This document shows positions 12,071-25,410 of a stretch of DNA of 64,000 nucleotides, piece after piece. Every line of letters begins with the position of its first letter. Within the stretch, counting starts at the first letter, position 1. The notes below the pieces were generated by a model, which was not told the DNA's origin, made no database searches, and worked only from the letters and a program-made list of their open reading frames with translations. A program made the position numbers and the translations under genes. The stretch is from Gordius sp. MW1 (lineage: Eukaryota; Nematomorpha; Gordioida; Gordea; Gordiidae), in the NCBI GenBank assembly GCA_964036665.1, contig OZ038533.1:18162575-18226574 (forward strand). The letters run 5' to 3'.

Positions 12071-12613
12071 AGGACCCCCAAGCTTTCTGTTGTAAAGTAT
12101 TGTTTGAAACTATCATGATTTTGAAGTTTATTTTTACAGCAGGTTTCAGATTTGTCTTTAACCCTAACTTTTTGCACACAGACTTTGGACTGTCGTAGAT
12201 AGTGTTGATTATAAACTTTAATAAAGACTACATTTATTATAAGAGCGCATCTGCAAACATATTTCAATCATGTCAAGAATCTTAAAGTGTATAATTATTT
12301 TGTGGTTTCCATAGATTTGATTGACTGCTCATGCCATATGGTGCATATCGTTAACTGTGTATCAAATTTTCCTCCAGTTTGAAGAGAAAACTGGTGTATT
12401 TTAACCATTTAATTTTGCCCTATAACAGTCAATTTACCTTCCTCACTAGTTTATAAATAAAAAGAACGTCAATAAATAGATATTATACAAAATTTTGATG
12501 GCGCTAAATTATTAAACAAACTTTACTCGCAGTTTTTACATTTTTAATTTTTATGTATTGTGTAAATGATATTTATTTTAAAATGCTGGTTTTGATATCT
12601 ACCTAATTCAATG

Positions 12614-14009
12614 TTAATTGCTATGCAATTTATGGGCTCGCTTTTTGTTGTCCGTTGTCCGTCCGTCCGTCCGTTCAACGTTCTTAATTGCTGGTTCGAT
12701 ACCCGGAGAAGGCAAATTTTTTTTTAAATTAAATCAATATATTCTTCTTGTTAATACCATTGATAATATGACTTTTTGACCGTGTCCTGGCTACTGACCA
12801 ATGAAAAGAATGACCATTGGTCAAATTGTGAATCTAATTTTTTTTTTCGTTTTGTTGGTATATTAGGTTAACATTGATAATTACCCTATGCCCTTCCCGA
12901 GAAGGGCCTATGTCTCTACTGATATGGGTCCCTGTGCCCCCCCCCTACAAAAGCCTATGCCTCTACTGATGTGGGTTCAAATCCCGGCGAGGGCAAATTC
13001 TTCATTGCTGGTTCAAAACCCGAAGAGAACAAATTTTTATTTTTTTTTAAATTAATATATTGTTCATGTTAAAACCATTGATAATATGACTTTTTGACCG
13101 TGTCCTGGCTACTGACTAATGAAAAAAATGATCATTGGCCAAATTGTGATTCAAACTTTTTTTTTCTTTGTCTCTTATGTATTTGTATCCTTTTTGACCG
13201 TGTCCTGGCTGCTGATGAAAAAAATGACCATTGACAAAAGTGTAGCAATTTTTTTTTTCTATATATTAAATATAGGCTATTTGGCCGTTTGCTGGCTACT
13301 GACCAATAAAAAAATGATTACTGGCCAAAGTGAGATTAAATTTTTTTTCTAGCTTATAATTATTGGCCAGTATTTGGCGGTCTGCTGATTACTGACCAAT
13401 GGAAAAAATGACCACTAGCTAAAATGAGATTAAAATCGGTTTTTTTTTTAGTTTATAATTATAGCCTAGTTAATTGGCTGTCTGCTAACCATTAGAAAAA
13501 ATGACCACTGGTCAAAGTGATGGAAATAATGACCAATGGCCAAGGTCTGATCGAAAATGTTTTTCGTTTTTCTAATATCTTGTTTATATTATACATTTGC
13601 GCATCATTTGAATAGAATCTATACATAGTCATAATTTAGATTGTGGGTCGCCTACACCAAATTGATTAAATTGATAGAGTATCAAAAAAACTCGAAATTG
13701 AGAGTTGTACGTTTAGGAAGGATGACTATTAGCTTTTCCAAAGTTATACCCTTTATTTGCGTTTCTTTCGTCATTTTGATTAATTTAGAAGTTAATAAAT
13801 AAAAATAAATGAAAGAAAACCTATTCCTCAAATAAAGTATTAATAAGTGTTTTATAACGGTTTTACAAAAATGTAACTTTTTAAATATTAGTTAAAATAA
13901 TTAACTAATTATTTTGCATTTTATACCCCCCTATAGGCATTCTCGCCCCTTCCCACCTTTCTCGCCCATAAATTGCATAGCAAATATGCTACGTTTACAC
14001 GGAGTATAG
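12614..14009 (-). repeat. Repeat element E, copy 3 (reversed)
   Basis: Starts TTAATTGCTATGCAATTTATGGGC, the reversed right end, runs through CCGTCCGTCCG, tRNA-like B-box pieces (GGTTCGATACCCGG about 12696, GGGTTCAAATCCCGG about 12972) and modules with ACCAATGG arms, and ends near CGTTTACACGGAGTATAG. It lacks the GC hairpin and purine-rich run found at the far end of copies 2 and 5. Confidence 0.8.
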
Positions 14010-14171
14010 CTTAACCCTAGTTTAAAGGAAGATTTGGCAAGGTTACCCTTTCCCGTTACACAAAAACCTGACAATCCCTATAAAACATTTTTTTAAAATA
14101 TTTATATTTATCTGATAATGTCCTTTTAAGGGCAAAATATTATAAATAGTAATTTATTTTAACACCTTTTA

Positions 14172-14181
14172 ATATTCCCCT

Positions 14182-14209
<28 letters not shown>
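14172..14209. repeat. Poly-C / poly-A tract
   Basis: A run of about 20 C (one T near its start) is followed at once by a run of A. It probably comes from the arm of a decayed MITE. Its length is the kind that is error-prone in assemblies. Confidence 0.5.
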
Positions 14210-14213
<4 letters not shown>

Positions 14214-14351
14214 CATATAAAATATAACAGTAGTATCAAAAGGGACAGTGGGTGATTTTTTAAAAAAGGGAGCAATGAGGCAATAACTGAAAAGGTTTGG
14301 GAACCACTGAATTTGATGTATTTATTAAATATACAGGGATATATTTATAAT

Positions 14352-16620
14352 TAGAGCTGTTAAAAGTTCCTTTTAAAAAGGAACTTGCCAAGTTCCAGTT
14401 CCTTTGCCTAAAATGGAACTAGTTCCAGTTCCTAGTTCCTCATTTTAAAAAGGAACTAGTTCCAGTTCAGTTCCTTTGAAGTTCCTTTTTAAATTTTTTT
14501 TAAAATGTACAAACATCTTTTATTAATTCATAAAACAATATATTATATATTACAATTTATAAAAATCATCAGGTAATAAATGTTTATTTGATTTTAACAA
14601 AATATTATTTTCGAAATTGTCATCTAAAAGACATGTTCGCTTGTCTCCTAATAAAATATTTCCCAAGCTAAATAATCTTTCCACCGGGGCACTTGATGGT
14701 AGTGGCGTTATATTTAATAAATAATTTTTTTAAATGGGGAAAACTGTCTAAAATACTTAAATTTCGGTTATTAGAAAGCAAAAAACGTTCAATTGATTCA
14801 TTCTTTTCATCATTTTTTGATTCAAAAAAATCCATTTCTGATGAACTAGGTCCGTTGAGATTTAGGAACAAACAAATTGATATCCTCTAAAATATTTGCT
14901 TTCATGTTCGCAGCGCATTCTTTGCGAATCCAATTCCAATTTGTTTTAAAAGCAGGATGGAGAATAGCCGCCGACAGATTTTCTTTGCTAAAAAGATCCA
15001 AAAATCTATTAATTAGCTAGACTAGACGTTATAAATAATATTAAACCTGTTATTAATGCCTTGAGTAATAGCATCTTTTAATGGGGTACACCATTTCAAT
15101 GAGCCCATAGATTCAATTTTTATCAATATTTGAGTGATTGTTGGGGTATAATATGCAAGATACATGTTTTTGCCCTTCCAAAACTCAATTGCCTTTGCAA
15201 CTGGTTCCATGACCTTTAAAAACCATTTTAAAATAATGCTAATGTTTAAATTAAAATAAAATTTTACATCGCAATATTCTGCAATAAAATCACATTCATC
15301 TGATGTGAACTTTTGAAGATTCAGCTTGTCACATACACTTTGTAACCCATCAAATTGTCCCTTTATAATAGAAGTTATGTGCCTCATCGAATTATATAAG
15401 GAATTCCATCTTGTAATTACAGGACATATAAAATAACAACCAAGTTGTTTTTTAATCAACTCAGCAGCATGAGTTGATCTACCTTGCAAGTTCCACAACT
15501 GCTGGCATTTGTGCACTACCAATGAGCATATTTTTTTATACTTTTCATGGGTATTTATGTATTTCGTCACATCAGTTGTAGCAATAAAATTCAACGTGTG
15601 GCAAGAACACCTTCTATGTGTAGGAAGAAAGTCATAATCCAAGTGATTATAATCAACCGACCTTCATCATTTAAAATGTGATCTATTTATATATATGCTC
15701 CACATCACTATTTTCTGATGAATTCTCAATAAAGGCAAATAACCTAAAGATGTTTGAGTTAGAATTGTAACTTATAATACCTAAATGCTTTAACAAAGTT
15801 GGTTGCATTATCGGTTATCGTGCATACATTTTTATTCTGTATTTCATATTCTTTGAATATTGAAATCAAAATCTTGCATAAAACATCAAAAGTATGTCTG
15901 CCCTCTAATCTTCTACAGGCCAAAATGGCAGTAACCCTTCTAAGAGTTTTGTCATCTATCCAATGAACTGTGACTCCTATAAATGAGCTAATAATTATAA
16001 AGAGACTCTTTAAATATAATTACCGGTTATATGCAGTCCAACAATCAGCAGTTATACAAACATGAGAAACTACAAGGAGTTTTTCTTTAATTAACTCTTT
16101 CATTTTCATTACATGGATGTTAATGTTTATCTGCATAGGATTTTAATATTGGATTTAAAAGTTGCTAGAAGTTTTAGAAAGTCCTCATTATCTACCAATG
16201 AAAATGGATGATTTCCATTTATTATGAATTTAATGATAGCATCATTAATCTTCTCTTTAGTAAGTGATGCTGATGAAGATTTGATAGTTAGCTGTTGTAA
16301 TTTATCTTTCTCACTACCATTAACTTGTTGTTGCTTTAGCTTCACATATTCTTGATTATGCAATCTCTAAAATCTAATTTATAATAAATATATAAAATAT
16401 TGACCTTGAGGTGACGCCAAATATTTGCGGTAGAAGATATCGACGTAGATATACTTCTGGGTTTTGGAAAGCATAATTTGCATTTGAGAGTTACTGATTT
16501 TGCATCCTTTTGAATAAGCATAAAAATATTCTCAAATAAAGGCCCGAGGATATTTTCAGGTTTAATTATGGTAATGTCACTCTCACTCATAATATCTAAA
16601 CTCAAAAGATTATATATTTA
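14352..16620 (-). mobile_element. hAT transposon with BED zinc-finger transposase, decayed
   Basis: The left end TAGAGCTGTTAAAAGTTCC is followed by many AAGGAACTxG subterminal repeats. On the minus strand the transposase starts near 16605 and includes a BED zinc finger: CKLCFPKP, then WRHLK, a 38-base intron (16404-16367, GT...AG), then RLHNQEYVKL, restoring the H-x4-H pair. The catalytic-core part is 15642-15022, with RRCSCHTLNF, VITRWNSLYNSM and WKGKNMYLA, typical hAT spacing around the conserved RW. The C-terminal end is at 14871-14668. Stops separate the segments and the right terminal repeat was not found. Confidence 0.75.
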
Positions 16621-17742
16621 ATATTTATAATATAAACTTACTATTACTAGGAATATGATAAAAATTAAAAACTAAATGAACTTTATATAAATTACCATAT
16701 GTCGAAAAATTTATTTAACAAACACTACCGTGACTCAAATCTAATAACATCACACTTGTCCTAGACCCGCATGTTTCTAGGGCATAAAATAAATAAAATT
16801 TATTCATAAATAAAACAAAGTAATGGAGTTGAAACAATATAGAAAATTTCACTTGGTATCAATTGTAAGGGCACAAAGTGGAACGGGTATATGGACAGAA
16901 ATCGTTGACATTTTAAAAAATAATATGAATAGTAAAAAAACTATACAACAACGTTTTTATGAAAATATGTTATTGCCACAACCCCAAAAAATCTTGGCCA
17001 TATATATAATAATTTTACATAGGCAATATTAGCAGCATTTTCAAACAGCATTTATATCAGGAAAACAATGAGAACATTTAAAAGCCTTTTATATGGTTAG
17101 ATCCTCAAAAGGCATAATTATAACATAAAATATAAAAATAATTAATTATAAAATTAAAATTCGTTCGAGAAGGAGTATTTAAAAGTTATTTCTCCTGATG
17201 ATATTATAAATATATTTGCACAACCCCCCCCCCCCCTTACACCACCTAAAAAAACTAATAAATTTAACGGCTAAATGAACCTTAAAAATATTCTGTCAAA
17301 ATTAAATGAATCACAATTTTATTTAGTAATTTTAGATGAATTTATAAGTGAGATTAGAACAACTTATCGTTTGTGTACATCATGTTGAATCCAATGATGA
17401 CACACCAAAAGGTTTTTTTGGATATAGTTTTGATGCGTTAACAATTCTCTATAATTCAGGCTTTTGTTATTAATATAAATTTATCAAACTTATGATGGGA
17501 TATCACTAATAAAGGTTAAAAAATGGTGTTTTTGGAAAATCATTGGCTTTATATGTGCATGTGGTACATAAAAGTATGCAAGATATGTTAAACAATGAGC
17601 ATGTGAGATGGACGATTAAATTGAATCCAGGATGGAATTTTCGTAAATTTAATAATATTTTAATATATTTTGAAAATGTTAAAAAGTTTAAAACAAGTTT
17701 AAAAACCCAGATAATTTTTCATTAAATATTATAATTAGTCTT

Positions 17743-18000
17743 TTAACAGTAGTTCATTACGCTTTTACTCGATGTTGCAAACGAATTTATAATATCATCC
17801 GGGGGAATAACATTTATAAAGTCATGTTCTAAGCTCAATAAAGTTAAGGAAGATAACCTATCTTGTCCAATTGTGGAGCGAAGATAAGTTTTAATCCGTT
17901 TTAGCAATGAGAACGATCTTTGGCATGAACATGAAGTTATTGGGATAGTTAAAATTATTTTAATCAAAATAATAAAATATGGAAACACTGTTGAGGGCAA
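17743..18000 (-). pseudogene. hAT transposase C-terminal dimerisation fragment
   Basis: The minus-strand frame contains IPITSCSCQRSFSLLKRIK, then YLRSTIGQDRLSSLTLLSLE and DIINSFA, the C-terminal dimerisation signature of ZMYM1-like hAT transposases. Traces continue to about 18160 (minus) before the MITE at 18167. Plus-strand frames at 16823-17725 look like remnants of the same or another hAT but show no clear motif. Confidence 0.65.
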
Positions 18001-18166
18001 AATTTTAAAAGTGAAAAAATATCATTGCATTTTATTTTATTCGAAGTAAATACATAATTTTTTTCCATTATTATTTCGGCATCCTGCAGTTTTAATTCAT
18101 AATGATTAATTACTTCTGATAAAAGAGATTTATCGCAAAAAAAGGGGATGAAGGGTTTAAACCTTC

Positions 18167-18330
18167 AATGGACGTAGCCAAGGGGGGCAGGGAGGGGCGG
18201 CCGACCCCTTCTAAATACAAAAATTTGCTGAAATTTATTAAAACTATGGCTGAAATTTGAAAAATAATCATTTTGCCCCTCCCTAAATCCTTATTGCCCC
18301 CCTCTAATTCAAATGTTGGCTAAGCCCATG
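18167..18330. mobile_element. hAT-like MITE with exact 8-bp target duplication
   Basis: Ends AATGGACGTAGCCAA and TTGGCTAAGCCCATG are inverted; AAACCTTC flanks both sides (18159-18166, 18331-18338). Internal poly-G and CCCCTC arms match the family at 28517 and 54210. It is inserted in the decayed hAT transposase region. Confidence 0.85.
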
Positions 18331-18679
18331 AAACCTTCTAAGGGCCTATATAAAATACAATTCAAAAATCTTATGTTTAATTCTGCTGTTATTCTATCAA
18401 TGATAGGATAATATAAATCAATTTTGAAATCAATTAATGAATTGGTAGATTCAAAAGAGTAAAAAGTGTCATACTTTTTTGGGTTTTTAATACGTAGAAG
18501 ATACTAAATCAAAAATTGAAGCTAAATCTTTCGCTTTATTATAAAGAATTTAATAGTGATCCTTATTTCTAATATCATTTAAAGTTAATATTAAAATATT
18601 TGGGCTTTAAATTATAATTAAAAGTTATATTCAAATAAAAATATCGGACATTTCCCGGCCAGTTTCATACAAAATTTCG

Positions 18680-18917
18680 TTTTATTTGGCCAATGGTCAT
18701 TTTTTTCATTAGTCAGTAGCCTGCGCATGGTCGAAAAGTCATATTATCAATGGTATTAACAAGAACAAAATATTAATTTAATTTAAAAAAAAAATTTGTC
18801 CTCTCCTGGGATTAAACTCGAACCTCCAGATCAGAAGTCTGGGGCAAATAATTTGGTGGACGGACGGACGAACAACGGACAACAAAAAACGAGCCCATAA
18901 ATTGCATAGCAATTAAA
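18680..18917 (+). repeat. Repeat element E, copy 4 (right part only)
   Basis: One module with CCAATGGTCA...CATTAGTCAG, a tRNA-like B-box region (minus, about 18797-18830), a GGACGGACGAACAACGG run and the terminal ATAAATTGCATAGCAATTAA. Confidence 0.8.
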
Positions 18918-19344
18918 ACAAATAAGATAATCTTCATATTTTTCTTAATTATAAAATAAATGGCTTCAAGGCCTAGGGGCCCAAGATTTTGCTTGGTATT
19001 TATTAATTTTGACATATGGTAAGCTACCATTATCCCTTAAGAAGTTAACAATTTATCGCCAAAAGTATTATTGGAGCTAGCTATAAAATGTTTTCCCTAC
19101 GATATAAATGCAATGTAAGGACCTTTCTAATCCGATTTCCAGCGCAGAAAAAAATGCCGTGCGGGTTATTACCACAGACAAATGATACAAAATATTGGTT
19201 AACAACTCGAAGGAAAAAAATGGTTTATCATTATCCAAAGCCATTTTGTAATAAATAGTTGCCATAGGTAGCCTTTTTATCAATAATGCATTGTTAGTAA
19301 TTTTGATACGATGTGTTTTTAACACATAAATCTTAACAATATTA

Positions 19345-19535
19345 AATTTAGTGTCAAAATTAAAAAAACAAAACTACTGGACCGATATATCACTTAGGGG
19401 TTTAAAAAATAGTTTACGACTAATCTCAGGCCTAATAAATATGCACAAAAAACTTCATAAAAATCGGTCAAGTCGTTTTGGAGGAGTTTGATTGCAAACA
19501 TAGTGACACGATAATTTTATTTATTAAATAAAAGC
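19345..19535. repeat. Degenerate dispersed repeat
   Basis: Contains AAAAATCGGTCAAGTCGTTT and GAGGAGTTTGATTGCAAACA, wording I know as common in invertebrate transposon remnants. No ends are visible. The 19030-19330 stretch before it has short frames on both strands that I cannot support as genes. Confidence 0.35.
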
Positions 19536-19849
19536 GGGTAAGAAATTATATAAATTAATCATAATTCAAAAGCGTTGCATGTGTCATCCGTTGAAAGCGG
19601 CCAGGGATTTAAATTTATAGTTTCTGATTATAATACCTATTTTTTGTTTATTTAAAAAGTTAGTAGAATATTTAGAGACCGGGCAGCACCAGCTGTCTTT
19701 GAAAAGTTTTGATGGCGACTGGTCCAAAAACAGATTTTAATGTTTCCATAAAAGTATAATAGATGAAAATATACCTAGCCAAGATCCAAATATAGAGGCT
19801 GCATAGCGTTTTGTTAAATTACCATTAACTTTAAGTATTAATTTGTAAT

Positions 19850-22800
19850 CTAATATTAGGCTCATTAATTTTATGGCGTTCTCCGCAAACGACGCGCAGT
19901 GCATAACCCAGCAGTGCAATGTGAAAAGTACAAAGGAAATTAGTTTTAGAAAGAATGCAAATAACGGACTGGAATGTGGTCATGTTAACGAGAAAGAGTA
20001 TCGAGGTCGCGCAAATGCTAAAAAGAAGGAAGGTGCACATCGCCTAAGGTAGGAAGTGGAATTGAACCAAAGGTCGGTAGTTAAGTGAAGGACATATACA
20101 GTGAGTCACTAGATCATAGAAACAAGGTCTCTATCGTACTAAGCGACTCGTTCAAGGACAAGTGTTTCAAGCGTTGTTCAGACAGATCAATGTGGGTGAA
20201 AATTGCAGATCAAGGGGGCCTCCTAACCATTATGTGCGCGTATGCGTCAAATTGGGTGTATGGAATCCGAGAAAGACATATTCTTCAATTAATTGGAAAA
20301 GGAAATACAAGGAATAGGACAGGGTGAAAAGCGACTTTTCTGGGACGAATTTTAATGCCCATGTGGGGAAAAATCGCATCGGGTATGAACGAAATCATGG
20401 AGACTATAGGCATGTTCTGAAGAACAATGAAGGGGAAAAACCTCTTCAAGTATCCCAAGCGTACGACATAGCGATTGTTAACACCTATTCAAAAACGCGA
20501 AGGTTATATTGTGACTTATAGAAGTGGGATGCATTTTCGTCAAATTGCCTATCTGCTCATCCGGCGATAGAGCTTATGAAGTATCAAGAATAGCAAAGTT
20601 GTACTAGGAGAAGAAATCGTAATGGACCTTGAAAGAAGTCGACAAACAAAATACCATCAAAAAGCCTCCTTACTATTGGGTGCAAGGAAGTCGCAAAAGG
20701 ACGTTGATCATGATTGGAAGACGCTAACTAAGGGCATAAAAGAAACAGCGATTTGGATTCTAGAACAGACCAAATTAGGCAATCTATGAATAAGGAACAT
20801 TGATGGTGGGATTAATCGGTTGGGGATTACATCGAAAGAAAGAAAAACTTCTAAAGACGGTTGCTTAAAGAAAGTCGAAGAATATAAGGAGGCAAAAGCC
20901 GCAAAAAAGGCCGTTGCAATATCGAAGAATGGCGCGTACACCGAGATGGCAAACAAACTGGACCATAAAGGGAGTGATAGGTTTATGTTCTAATTCGCCA
21001 AGGTTAGGGAGAAGAAATGTCGCTATATCGGGATCCTTTAAATAGTCAAAAACAAGAAGGGTCAAACCCTATTCAATCCGACAGAAGTAATGGAAAGGTG
21101 GAAGAAATATTTCAAGGAATTTATGAACATTGTAAATTAAAGATTCTCTTCCCGATATTGAGCCAAACATGAGTATGGTTGAACTTTTCAGAAGAATGAA
21201 GTTAAGACACAAATGGAAGATACAAAAAGGAAGGCGAATGGCCCCGATGGAATTCCTATTGTAGCATGGGTCGGATGCCGAGATGAAGGAGTCACGACTA
21301 TGACGAAACTCTTTAAAAAGATATTGGTAGAAGAGCGACTTCCTTATCAATGGAAAGAAAGCATGATTTATTCAAAGACAAAGGAGGCCTTCGGGAGTGT
21401 GGGAACTACAAAGATATCAAGCTAACATGCCACTCTTTGAAGCTCATGGAAAGGATCTTAGTAACAAGGATGTAGACTAACCAATTCGGGTAGCCGGCAT
21501 CTTAATAGATCCGATCTTCGCACTAAGACAAATGAAGGATAAATATGGGGAAAAGAGAAGAGACATGCATATATTCTTTATCGATTTAAAGAGGATACGG
21601 TCTCTAGCGATTTAAAATGATGGTGCTCGAAAAAACAATATCCCTGACGTAGTATATAAAAAATATTTAGAAAACCTCAAATCGTGCGGTAAGACGACAT
21701 TTGGAAACTCTAGACCTTTTTGGTTATGATTGGATTACACCAGGGATCTGCACCAAGTACTTTTTTGTTCTACATAATTATGGACACAGTAGAGATATAC
21801 TAAAGCCACCTCTTTGGTGTATGCTATATGTCAATGACATAGTATTAGGAGAAGCAAAGGAGAAAGTATTCGAAGAAGCTAAAAAGGGGTCAAAACGCTT
21901 AGCTCGATATAATTTAAAGGTTAACGATCGAAAAACGGTATACATGGCTATGAACGTTACAATAAACATCGCTAGATGATTATCGTAAATACCCAAAAGT
22001 ACATAGGTTTACATACCTCGGCTCGATGTTACATTAAGAGGGAGGTTGCGCAATAGAAGTCAATGCCTGGATTCAAAATGGATGGCTTATCGGCTGTCAT
22101 AATATTAGATTCAAATTCAAATCGCGCGCATTTATCCTTGTCAAATATCCTATTTAGTTTCATGTGTCAAACTATATTTTAATTATTAACCTTTGGTTTT
22201 TTGATTGCTAAACACACTTGTTTTTATTTATTTCAACTCTTGAGATTAAATCTAAACTTTGCTTTTACCTAAAAATTTAAAAACATACAACATTTAATCT
22301 TAGGAAAATATTTGCATCTTACAAAATCGCTGTTATTTTATGCGTTTAAAATGCAAATCTGCTGTGGAAGTTAAGACACGACGATGTTATAACCCGTACG
22401 ACGATTTTTGCTGAGCAACGATATTAAGACAAGCTCTTAAATGGCCAAGTATGTCCGGTGTAATGTGCGACAAGAATGCCAAAAATGGTTGAAGAGTAAA
22501 GCTTACAAATCCATCCTGAAACCAGTGCTACTCTCTGGAAGTGAAACATGGGCATACACCACGGAAGAAAATCTATTACAAGCCGCGGAGATGAGAATTA
22601 TACGTTTGAGCTTGGGGTAAACTAAGTTCGACCATAAGACGAATTTCTAATGACAAAAATGGGCATTCAACCTATGCCGGCCTTGATTAACAAAAATCGG
22701 TTAATGTGGTATGGGCCTCTAATCTAAAAGTACTGGACATGGAGGTACAGTGGAGGAAGAGGACGACCTCGTGTCATGTGGAATGGCCACGTGGACAAGT

Positions 22801-22870
22801 TTTAAATGTTAAGGAGATTAATCAAGACATGGCACTTACCCGATCAAGAGGAAAAAACTAATCAAAACAA
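19850..22870 (+). mobile_element. RTE-like LINE, nearly full length but decayed, copy 2
   Basis: In order on the plus strand: apurinic endonuclease start (ITDWNVVMLTRKSIEVAQML about 19950), VKIADQGGLLTIMCAYAS (20190-20260), NFNAHVGKNRIGYERNHG and QAYDIAIVNTYSKTRR (20340-20510), linker (SKNGAYTEMANKLDHKG about 20925), reverse transcriptase entry (KANGPDGIPIVAW about 21235), a remnant of the catalytic box as MLYVNDIVLGEA (normally ADD; here VND) at 21820, KVNDRKTVYMAMN, then the C-terminal region with SGVMCDKNAKNG (22460) and AEMRIIRLSLG (about 22590). Frameshifts and stops are frequent. Confidence 0.85.
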
Positions 22871-23833
22871 ACCCCACGACTGTAGGACCGGATACTTGAT
22901 AAAGAAAACGATGTTATTTTTAAAAACAAATAATCTAAAATAAGTTTAAATATACATTTAAAGCTTAGTAAAATTACATTATAAATTATTCTTATTACAA
23001 ATTTTGGCTTGTATTTGCATCTTCTCTATTTTAATAAAATTCTAATTTGTCAAAATAATTTATCAACCTTTATTAGAAACGTTTGATTTGATAAATTTAT
23101 TATAAACTAATTGCCTAACTTTAATATAAAAAAGACATATTACTTATTTTAATAATATAAATATGCACGTATTCATACTTTTATTTAAGTTATTTTAATA
23201 GAAATTAAACAACTGCATGGCCCGAAAAAGTACATACACGGCCGATACCGGCTCAAGTATATTTTTCGGCCCGCACCCAGCCTTGAAGATAAAACCTAAA
23301 AATTGTGCCGCATAGGCCCACACAAGTAAAAACAGTCGACGCTGTTTAAAAACATTGTGTATTGTTCATAAAGTTTCTAAACTAGAGCTTATTAAATCAG
23401 TCTTAAACAAAAAAATTTAATATTGTCGTATAAAAATTAAAAGGCTTTTTATTAAATCAAGTAGTACTCTGGTACTTCTCTCTTTTATAAGACGACGTCT
23501 TGCCTTATTGAAGGTGCGTTATCTCGTCGCGCTGGTGGCAATAAATGAGAAAAATTTAATAGCTAATTTTGTTAAATTAAGTAACACAGATGGATGCACT
23601 TTTCACCATGAGCATCTTGAAGTTTTAATTTTAATCCGGATAGGTGTCAACTACGCCTCTGTAAAATATTTGAGATTCGATTTGAATTCGAATCCTTAAG
23701 TGTAAATTTAGAAACGAATATTTACTTGCTGAGATTTAAGAATCCGAATCGAATCCTTTAAAAGGGATTCGAAAAGATATTAACTTCAAATATATTTTAA
23801 ATAAAGAAGACGAATTTAATTATTTTAACTTGT

Positions 23834-24224
23834 CGCGTATTAGTTACTTCTCTAATCTTTAATTTTAAATTTTATAGGCATACACAAGATTAATTTAAAA
23901 AAATTACGTTTAATATGCTATGGCGTAGCTAGCATTTTTCCCTTAGGGGGGCCGAACATAAATTTTACATCAGTGCTAAGGGTCAATACAATAGCGATTT
24001 AATTTAATTTTCCATAGCCATTTTATCTTTCCGCGTATTAGTTACGTCTCTAATCTTTAATTTTAAATTTTATAGGCATACACAAGATTAATTTAAAAAA
24101 ATTACGTTTAATATGCTATGGCGTAGCTAGCATTTTTCCCTTAGGGGGGCCGAACATAAATTTTACATCAGTGCTAAGGGTCAATACAATAGCAATTTAA
24201 TTTAATTTTCCATAGCCATTTGTC
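23834..24224 (+). repeat. Direct duplication, period 198 bases
   Basis: The block starting GCGTATTAGTTAC at 23835 recurs at 24033 with very few differences, including the stretch around GCTATGGCGTAGCTAGC and AGTGCTAAGGGTCAATACAA. It lies inside the hAT at 23652-25402. Confidence 0.85.
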
Positions 24225-24644
24225 AAAAATAATCAGCTATAGCTTTAATAATTTCTTTTTGAAAATTCATTTGAACTCCTCCCCGTAAGTCCGTATCAAT
24301 ATTTGTTCCTCAATCTTAAATCTTTCCACTTTCGTTTATTTTCGACTTACACATGAGCTTGGGAAATTAGAGACCTGCAAGAGGCCTCTTTAGGTCAATT
24401 AGCCCACCCGTTACACGTATTTAAACCCTGGGCCGGGTCCAGGCCCATCAATTTGATTTAAGCTGTTGTTTGGAGCTTTTGTTAATAAGTTAAGTTTTAA
24501 TTGAGCGCCTTTTTCATTTCTTGTTAAAAAACAATGCGGGCCTTTAATATAAATAAGACACGTTGCCCAATTATAATATTTACTTATTCATAAACTAATA
24601 AAAATAGTTATTACTATTAAATTACGAAATATTAAATAATTGCT

Positions 24645-24760
24645 TGGGGGGCCAATGGAGCCAGGATTTTCCTTTGGGGGGGGGGGAGCTAAAGGGGCCA
24701 GAATTTTGCTCTTGGTGGGGGTCTTGGCCCCCTTGGCCCCTCCCTATCTACGCCTGATAA
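24645..24760. repeat. MITE fragment with poly-G arms
   Basis: GGGGGGCCAATGGAGCCAGG on the left, then TTGGCCCCTCCCTATCTACG on the right, form a rough inverted repeat. It is nested inside the larger hAT. Confidence 0.5.
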
Positions 24761-25410
24761 TATGGGTTATGACTTCCAAATAAATCCACTATTTTTGCTC
24801 AAATTTTAGGGTAATCGTTATTTAACGTTTAACATTATTTTTGTAGTTATCCATTATAATTTAATCTACGTTATTAAATAATAAATAATATATTTTGATA
24901 TGCATTAACCTTATAAGCCGAGTTCTTATTTATATAATACATAATAGATTTGTAATTAAACATGATAATAACTCGCTGTAGGAATACCTCAGACTCAAAC
25001 TAAATAATAAGTTAACTCCAATTACTGCCATCAAGGCAAAATTTTGATTGGAGACTAAGTTAATTTTAGACAATTTTGATATTGAAGAAGAAGTAAATTG
25101 AATAGTTTGGGGCTATCTGTAATCAATGTTAAAGTTTTTCTTATATAACAAACAAAAACTAACCAAAAGCAATTCTTAATTGTTTCAGAGATATCAATAT
25201 TTTATCCTTTTGTTCTCCACTAATATTTTTGAAACAATTCTTTGTGTTTATATGAATAATTAGAAATTATGAATAAATTAATGCAAATTTTAGTAAAGAA
25301 ACTTGAAAAATATTTGAATTGAATCCGAACCTTATCTTAATATTTGACGAATTTCAAATTGAATGCCAAAAACATTGAATTCGATTTGGAATCCAGAGGC
25401 GTAGTGTCAA

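Larger units (their letters stand above)
23652..25402. mobile_element. Non-autonomous hAT element, 1751 bp
   Basis: Ends TACGCCTCTG and CAGAGGCGTA are perfect inverted repeats, flanked by GTGTCAAC at 23644-23651 and 25403-25410. Subterminal copies of GATTCGAAT-like words occur at both ends. It contains a direct 198-bp duplication and another MITE fragment, and no transposase that I can see. Confidence 0.85.

Noticed and set aside
19077-19325. 82-codon minus-strand frame and a 61-codon plus-strand frame (from 19089)
   Set aside because: Both strands are open and neither shows a motif, splice context or support.
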